From contig JAUNUJ010000013.1 in NCBI GenBank assembly GCA_030538235.1, positions 1 to 40,019 on the forward strand: 40,019 nucleotides of DNA. The letters run 5' to 3'. Numbering within the stretch: position 1 is the stretch's first letter; each line of letters begins with the position of its first letter. The translations under genes were made by a program, and so were the position numbers. Source of the stretch: Alcaligenaceae bacterium. GTDB taxonomy: Bacteria; Pseudomonadota; Gammaproteobacteria; Burkholderiales; Burkholderiaceae_B. The notes beneath the pieces were generated by a model. It saw nothing but the letters and a program-made list of their open reading frames with translations. It had not been told where the DNA came from and did not search any database. Below, piece after piece: positions 35,509 through 40,019 of this stretch.

Positions 35509-36354
35509 ATGGCTAAGAAAAACTTTTACATCCGCTCGGCGCTCTTTGTTCCAGCGGCAAATCTCGACAGAATTCCTAAGGCATTAGCGACTGATGCCAG
35601 TATTGTTATTGTCGATCTTGAGGATGCGGTTGAGGCTGATGTAAAGTTCAGCGTCAGACAGCAGTTAGAGCGTTGGACCAATGACAATCCGGGTCGTCGT
35701 TTTTTCTTGCGCATCAATGACGCACAGTCGCCGTGGTTTATCGATGATCTGGCCTTTGCCGGTCGTATTGATAAAAATATTCTGGGCATCATGCTCCCCA
35801 AGGCTGAGAGCTCCAAAGACGTGATACCGGTAGAGCGTTTAGGTGTGCCGGTTATTCCTCTGATTGAAACGGCTGCTGGTGTGACAAACTTGAAGGATAT
35901 TTGTTCTGTCGATGGCGTTACTCGTTTATCTTTTGGTGAGCTTGATATGGCTTTGGATTTGGGTGTCGATAGAAATACCGAGGGCGCCAAGCGTTTGATT
36001 AATCATGTGCGTTCGCAGATTTGTCTTCACAGCCGTGCGGCTAAGTTAAATCCGCCACTCGATACGGTATATCCGAACTTCAAGGATTCAGAAGGCTTTG
36101 AGAGGCAGTTGAACTTTTCTAAGGACATGGGATTTGCCGGCAGTTTATGTATTCACCCTCAACAGCTTGAGGTTGTTCATAGGGTGTTTATGCCTAAACC
36201 GGAGGACTTGGTGTGGGCACAGCGAGTGGTTGACGCTGCTCAGAAATACGGTAATTCCGTGTTTCAGCTTGATGGCGAGATGGTCGACAAACCGGTAATT
36301 GATCATGCGCATGCGGTACTTAAAGAAACTGACGGCGTGGTGATAACACGTTAA
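35509..36354 (+). CDS. ccl: CitE-like lyase, probable (S)-citramalyl-CoA lyase
   Basis: 281 aa HpcH/HpaI aldolase/citrate lyase beta family. Near the N-terminus RSALFVPAANLDRIPKA and IVDLEDAVEAD; metal and substrate residues are in LPKAESSKDV, PLIETAAGV and SFGELDMALDLGVD, with CIHPQQLEVVH near the end. The family cleaves beta-hydroxyacyl-CoA thioesters; here (S)-citramalyl-CoA to acetyl-CoA and pyruvate is most likely. Malyl-CoA lyase is the alternative. It has a good AAAGGAG site and a terminator follows. Confidence 0.85.
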   Translation: MAKKNFYIRSALFVPAANLDRIPKALATDASIVIVDLEDAVEADVKFSVRQQLERWTNDNPGRRFFLRINDAQSPWFIDDLAFAGRIDKNILGIMLPKAESSKDVIPVERLGVPVIPLIETAAGVTNLKDICSVDGVTRLSFGELDMALDLGVDRNTEGAKRLINHVRSQICLHSRAAKLNPPLDTVYPNFKDSEGFERQLNFSKDMGFAGSLCIHPQQLEVVHRVFMPKPEDLVWAQRVVDAAQKYGNSVFQLDGEMVDKPVIDHAHAVLKETDGVVITR

Positions 36355-36380
36355 TTAAGTCGCTTCGTCTCATTTAATTA

Positions 36381-36406
36381 ACAAAAGGCTCATTCGAGCC
36401 TTTTGT
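36381..36406 (+). terminator. Rho-independent terminator after ccl
   Basis: Perfect 11-bp stem ACAAAAGGCTC / GAGCCTTTTGT with a 4-base loop, then a T-rich run. It separates the itaconate-type genes from the str operon. Confidence 0.85.
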
Positions 36407-36408
36407 TG

Positions 36409-36437
36409 TTGATTTTTATATCAAAAAATGTTATTGT
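36409..36437 (+). promoter_or_regulatory. rpsL: Possible str operon promoter and long leader
   Basis: TTGATT, 17 bases, TATTGT, directly after the ccl terminator, which would give rpsL an untranslated leader of about 280 bases. The match is modest. The rest of the 368-base gap (to 36722) is AT-rich with a TACGTA-containing dyad near 36650-36680 and no gene I can support; rpoBC, often upstream of rpsL in beta-proteobacteria, is not there. Confidence 0.3.
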
Positions 36438-36722
36438 GGCGTGCTAAGCAGTGAAAAAGTCAGTAGTCTCGTCTTGGATTGGGTGATTTCCAATCACAAT
36501 TAATCTAACGTATTTTCCACTTACTAATAAAGCGCAGCTTTTTAGTTAGTGTTGAGTTTGATTTTTTAATTTTCTATTGAAAATTAGTCAATTGCTTAAG
36601 ATTTTCGGGTCATTTTTGGTGGTTCTTACGTCCATCGACTCGGTCTACGTAAGCGTACAATAAAGGCTGTACGTAAAATTGCCGTTTCTAATAATTAAAT
36701 TATTTTTTAAGGATTGTAGCTC

Positions 36723-37100
36723 ATGCCTACCATAAGCCAGCTCGTGCGTAAGCCACGAGAGTTTAGTCGCGCGACAAGTAAGAGCCCGGCGCTTGATAAT
36801 TGCCCACAGCGACGTGGTGTGTGCACTCGTGTGTATACAACCACACCTAAGAAGCCGAACTCTGCGATGCGTAAAGTCGCAAAAGTTCGTCTAACTAACG
36901 GTTACGAAGTGATTTCGTACATCGGTGGTGAAGGCCATAACTTACAAGAGCACTCGGTTGTTCTAGTTCGCGGTGGTCGTGTTAAAGACTTACCGGGTGT
37001 ACGTTATCACATCGTTCGCGGTGCATTAGACTTACAAGGCGTTAAGGATCGTAAACAAGCTCGTTCTAAATACGGTGCTAAGCGTCCTAAGGGTGCCTAA
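36723..37100 (+). CDS. rpsL: 30S ribosomal protein S12
   Basis: 125 aa. Universal S12 sequence: [31 protein letters not shown], and [27 protein letters not shown] (partly cited). The streptomycin-relevant Lys43 and Lys88 are wild type. It acts at the decoding centre of the 30S subunit. The start has AAGGATTG upstream. First gene of the str operon. Confidence 0.98.
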   Translation: MPTISQLVRKPREFSRATSKSPALDNCPQRRGVCTRVYTTTPKKPNSAMRKVAKVRLTNGYEVISYIGGEGHNLQEHSVVLVRGGRVKDLPGVRYHIVRGALDLQGVKDRKQARSKYGAKRPKGA

Positions 37101-37289
37101 TAGCTCTTATTAGCTAAAAACCACTGTCCAACCTAGCGATAGGTAATTGCTTCCAACCCCCGGGTGGTAAGCGTGCAGCCGCAGCTGCTGGAGAATTTTT
37201 CTGCGGATGTAAGGGGCTGTTCTCTCAATAGACAGCCATGGCTACGAAAGTAGTTCAACTGAATTTGACACAATATAGGAAGTATAAAC
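37101..37289 (+). promoter_or_regulatory. rpsL-rpsG intercistronic region with several hairpins
   Basis: 189 bases, long for this operon. Possible stems: TAGCT/AGCTA at 37101-37116, CCGCAG/CTGCGG at 37179-37206, and GGCTGT/ACAGCC at 37215-37237. In E. coli S7 binds the rpsL-rpsG spacer to control its own translation; a similar role here is inferred from position only. Confidence 0.4.
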
Positions 37290-37760
37290 ATGCCTCGTCG
37301 TCGTGAAGTGCCCAAGCGCGAGATCCTACCTGATGCAAAATACGGTAGCGTTGATCTTGCCAAATTTATGAATATCATTATGCTTTCCGGTAAAAAAGCC
37401 GTTGCAGAGCGTATCGTTTACGGTGCTTTCAGCCACATTGAAAGTACCACCGGCAAAGAGCCGTTAGAAGTATTTAACATTGCAATTAATAATGTTAAGC
37501 CTGTAGTTGAAGTTAAGAGCCGCCGTGTGGGTGGTGCTAACTATCAGGTCCCTGTCGAAGTTCGCCCAGTTCGTCGTATGGCTTTGGCTATGCGCTGGGT
37601 TCGTGAGGCAGCCAAAAAGCGTGGCGAAAAATCCATGGATTTACGCCTGGCTGGCGAGTTGCTGGATGCGGCTGAAGGCCGTGGCGGCGCTATGAGAAAA
37701 CGCGAAGAAATTCACCGAATGGCAGAAGCTAACAAAGCATTCTCCCATTTCCGCTGGTAA
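37290..37760 (+). CDS. rpsG: 30S ribosomal protein S7
   Basis: 156 aa. [40 protein letters not shown] and [20 protein letters not shown] at the C-terminus are typical of beta-proteobacterial S7. It nucleates the head of the 30S subunit. It is 15 bases before fusA. Confidence 0.98.
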   Translation: MPRRREVPKREILPDAKYGSVDLAKFMNIIMLSGKKAVAERIVYGAFSHIESTTGKEPLEVFNIAINNVKPVVEVKSRRVGGANYQVPVEVRPVRRMALAMRWVREAAKKRGEKSMDLRLAGELLDAAEGRGGAMRKREEIHRMAEANKAFSHFRW

Positions 37761-37775
37761 TTTAAGGACTCAAAA

Positions 37776-39875
37776 ATGGCCCGTAAAACCCCAATCGAAA
37801 GATATCGTAACATCGGTATTTCTGCTCATATTGACGCAGGTAAGACAACGACTTCAGAGCGTATTCTTTTCTATACCGGTATTAACCACAAACTAGGTGA
37901 GACCCACGAGGGTTCCGCTACCATGGACTGGATGGAGCAGGAGCAAGAGCGTGGTATTACCATTACTTCTGCTGCGACTACTGCTTTCTGGAGCGGTATG
38001 GGCGGTCAGTTCCCTGAGCACCGCGTAAACGTTATTGACACACCGGGACACGTAGACTTCACGATTGAGGTTGAGCGTTCTATGCGTGTTCTTGACGGTG
38101 CCTGCATGGTTTACTGTGCAGTGGGTGGCGTTCAGCCGCAGTCTGAGACTGTATGGCGCCAAGCTAACAAATACCATGTACCTCGTTTAGCTTTCGTAAA
38201 CAAGATGGACCGTACCGGTGCTAACTTCTTAAAAGTTTACGAGCAGTTAAAAAACCGTTTGCGAGCACATCCGGTGCCTATCGTTCTTCCTATTGGTGCC
38301 GAAGACAACTTCGTCGGTGTGGTTGACCTGATCAAGATGAAAGCAATCATCTGGGACGAAGCCAGTCACGGTGTGAAGTTCGAATACGGTGATATTCCTG
38401 CGGATTTACAAGCAGAAGCCGAAGAGTGGCGCGAGCACATGATTGAGGCTGCTGCTGAAGCTAACGAAGAGCTTATGGAAAAATACCTCGAAGAGGGTGA
38501 TCTAAGCGAAGAAGATATCGTTAAGGGCCTACGTATTCGTACCATTGACTGTGAAATTCAGCCAATGCTTTGCGGTTCTGCCTTTAAAAACAAAGGCGTT
38601 CAGCGTATGCTTGACGCGGTTATCGAATTCTTACCAGCGCCTACAGAGATTCCTCCTGTACAAGGTGAGGATGACGAAGGTAATCCTGTTACTCGTAAAG
38701 CAGACGACAAAGAGTCAATGTCCGCTCTTGCGTTTAAACTAATGTCTGACCCGTTTGTTGGTCAGTTAACCTTCGTGCGTGTATACTCCGGCGTGATTAA
38801 TTCCGGTGATACCGTCTATAACCCGATTAAGGGTAAGCGCGAGCGTATTGGTCGTATCCTACAGATGCACGCCAATAACCGTGAAGAGGTTAAGGAAATT
38901 GTTGCGGGTGATATCGCTGCCGTTGTTGGTCTAAAAGACGTAACAACCGGTGAAACACTATGTGATATGAATAAGCACATCATCCTAGAGCGCATGGAGT
39001 TCCCTGAGCCTGTAATTTCTCTAGCGGTTGAGCCTAAATCTAAAGCTGACCAAGAGAAAATGGGTGTGGCTTTATCTCGTTTAGCTCAAGAAGACCCTTC
39101 ATTCCGTGTTTCTTCCGACGAAGAGTCAGGTCAAACCATTATCTCCGGTATGGGTGAGTTACACCTTGAGGTACTAGTTGACCGCATGAAGCGTGAGTTC
39201 AACGTCGAAGCTAACATCGGTAAACCACAAGTTGCTTACCGTGAGACCATTCGCAAAGTATGCGAAGAGGTCGAAGGCAAATTCGTTAGACAGTCCGGTG
39301 GTCGCGGTCAGTACGGTCACGTTGTTCTTAAGGTTGAGCCTTTAGAGCCGGGCGGCGGTTATGAGTTCGTAGACGAAATTAAAGGTGGTGTGGTTCCTCG
39401 TGAATTCATCCCTGCCGTTGACAAAGGTATTCAGGAAACACTTCCTGCTGGTATTTTAGCGGGTTACCCTGTTGTTGACGTTAAGGTCACTTTATTCTTC
39501 GGTTCATACCACGATGTTGACTCTAACGAGAACGCGTTCCGTATGGCTGCTTCTATGGCTTTCAAAGAAGGTATGCGTAAAGCAGATCCGGTTTTATTAG
39601 AGCCTGCGATGTCAGTTGAAGTTGAAACGCCTGAAGATTATGCCGGTAGTGTGATGGGTGACTTGTCCTCACGCCGCGGTATTGTTCAGGGTATGGACGA
39701 TATGTCTGGTGGTGGTAAACTAATTAAAGCTGAAGTACCTTTAGCTGAGATGTTCGGTTACGCTACAGACCTTCGTTCATTATCACAAGGTCGTGCAACC
39801 TACTCGATGGAGTTTAAACACTACACTGAAGCGCCGAAAAATGTTGCTGAGGAAGTAATTGCTTCTCGCGCGTAG
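37776..39875 (+). CDS. fusA: Elongation factor G
   Basis: 699 aa translational GTPase for ribosomal translocation. G1 AHIDAGKTT near residue 17, G3 DTPGH near residue 88, G4 NKMD near residue 142. Domains II to V follow through to the C-terminal [18 protein letters not shown]. Length is usual for EF-G. Start with AAGGACT upstream. It has the standard place between rpsG and tuf. Confidence 0.98.
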   Translation: MARKTPIERYRNIGISAHIDAGKTTTSERILFYTGINHKLGETHEGSATMDWMEQEQERGITITSAATTAFWSGMGGQFPEHRVNVIDTPGHVDFTIEVERSMRVLDGACMVYCAVGGVQPQSETVWRQANKYHVPRLAFVNKMDRTGANFLKVYEQLKNRLRAHPVPIVLPIGAEDNFVGVVDLIKMKAIIWDEASHGVKFEYGDIPADLQAEAEEWREHMIEAAAEANEELMEKYLEEGDLSEEDIVKGLRIRTIDCEIQPMLCGSAFKNKGVQRMLDAVIEFLPAPTEIPPVQGEDDEGNPVTRKADDKESMSALAFKLMSDPFVGQLTFVRVYSGVINSGDTVYNPIKGKRERIGRILQMHANNREEVKEIVAGDIAAVVGLKDVTTGETLCDMNKHIILERMEFPEPVISLAVEPKSKADQEKMGVALSRLAQEDPSFRVSSDEESGQTIISGMGELHLEVLVDRMKREFNVEANIGKPQVAYRETIRKVCEEVEGKFVRQSGGRGQYGHVVLKVEPLEPGGGYEFVDEIKGGVVPREFIPAVDKGIQETLPAGILAGYPVVDVKVTLFFGSYHDVDSNENAFRMAASMAFKEGMRKADPVLLEPAMSVEVETPEDYAGSVMGDLSSRRGIVQGMDDMSGGGKLIKAEVPLAEMFGYATDLRSLSQGRATYSMEFKHYTEAPKNVAEEVIASRA

Positions 39876-39892
39876 TTAATTGTTGATAAAAT

Positions 39893-39924
39893 ACTGCATC
39901 GGTGCATCTATAAACCGGTGCAGT
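39893..39924 (+). terminator. Hairpin between fusA and tuf
   Basis: ACTGCAtCGG / CCGgTGCAGT (one T-G pair) around a 12-base loop, then aacttgttttt. It may act as a partial terminator or attenuator in the 89-base gap before tuf. Confidence 0.5.
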
Positions 39925-39964
39925 AACTTGTTTTTAAAAAATTATTGATTGGAATTTTAATATT

Positions 39965-40019
39965 ATGGCAAAAGGTAAGTTTGAACGTACCAAACCCCAC
40001 GTAAACGTCGGTACAATCG
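39965..40019 (+). CDS. tuf: Elongation factor Tu, first 18 codons
   Basis: Starts ATG at 39965 and runs off the window. MAKGKFERTKPHVNVGTI is the conserved EF-Tu N-terminus in the form found in Burkholderiales (gamma-proteobacteria usually have MSKEKFERTKPHVNVGT). The nucleotide-binding loop lies beyond the window. Confidence 0.96.
   Translation, partial: MAKGKFERTKPHVNVGTI

Noticed and set aside
35526-35990. 154-aa minus-strand frame
   Set aside because: Opposite-strand shadow of the CitE-like lyase gene.
36600-36697. Possible leader peptide upstream of rpsL
   Set aside because: No ATG, GTG or TTG with a ribosome site in this frame; kept only as a low-interest remark.

Overview
The window looks like chromosomal DNA of a beta-proteobacterium of moderate GC, most likely in the Alcaligenaceae (an Oligella-like organism is my best guess, from memory only). 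The reasons are the rpsL-rpsG-fusA-tuf run at the right end, an EF-Tu that begins MAKGKFERTKPHVNVGTI as in Burkholderiales, and the ben/cat/pca and itaconate gene types.

Layout. 1-2004: 3' part of a trimeric autotransporter adhesin, followed by two strong hairpins. 2173-5813 (minus): an overlapping pair made of a large protein with a PhoU/DUF47-like C-terminus and a PPDK-like protein that lacks the PEP/pyruvate barrel. 5954-8746 (minus): two dynamin-like GTPases, the upstream one overlapping benE. 8743-21089 (minus): a 13-gene benzoate block, catB-catA-benABCD-benK-pcaIJ-pcaF-pcaD-catC-benE, covering uptake, ring dihydroxylation, ortho cleavage of catechol and the beta-ketoadipate route to succinyl-CoA and acetyl-CoA. 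A divergent CatR/BenM-type LysR gene (21269) faces it across an intergenic region with a perfect ATAC-N7-GTAT operator. 22283-26786 (plus): an SDR, a SotB-type exporter, serA, a PACE-family efflux protein and a DUF1289 protein.

26787-29576 is an accessory patch: a type VI amidase effector (Tae4), its immunity protein (Tai4), two unrecognised genes and decayed fragments. It is bounded by an 18-bp imperfect direct repeat that includes the stop codon of the DUF1289 gene. A broken relic of the tai4 / 217-aa gene pair lies about 4-5 kb away, in the gap between the SDR and sotB (23047-23333), so this module has apparently been present twice.

29616-36354 is an itaconate-degradation type locus: MmgE/PrpD protein and acyl-CoA dehydrogenase on minus, then a divergent LysR gene, hotdog hydratase (Ich-like), class III CoA-transferase (Ict-like) and CitE-like lyase (Ccl-like) on plus. 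It ends in a terminator directly before the str operon (rpsL, rpsG, fusA, start of tuf). No tRNA, rRNA, CRISPR array or intact insertion sequence was seen.

Best candidates for something undescribed: the PhoU-like / truncated-PPDK pair, the paired GTPases tied to benzoate uptake, and the two unknown genes linked to Tae4-Tai4.
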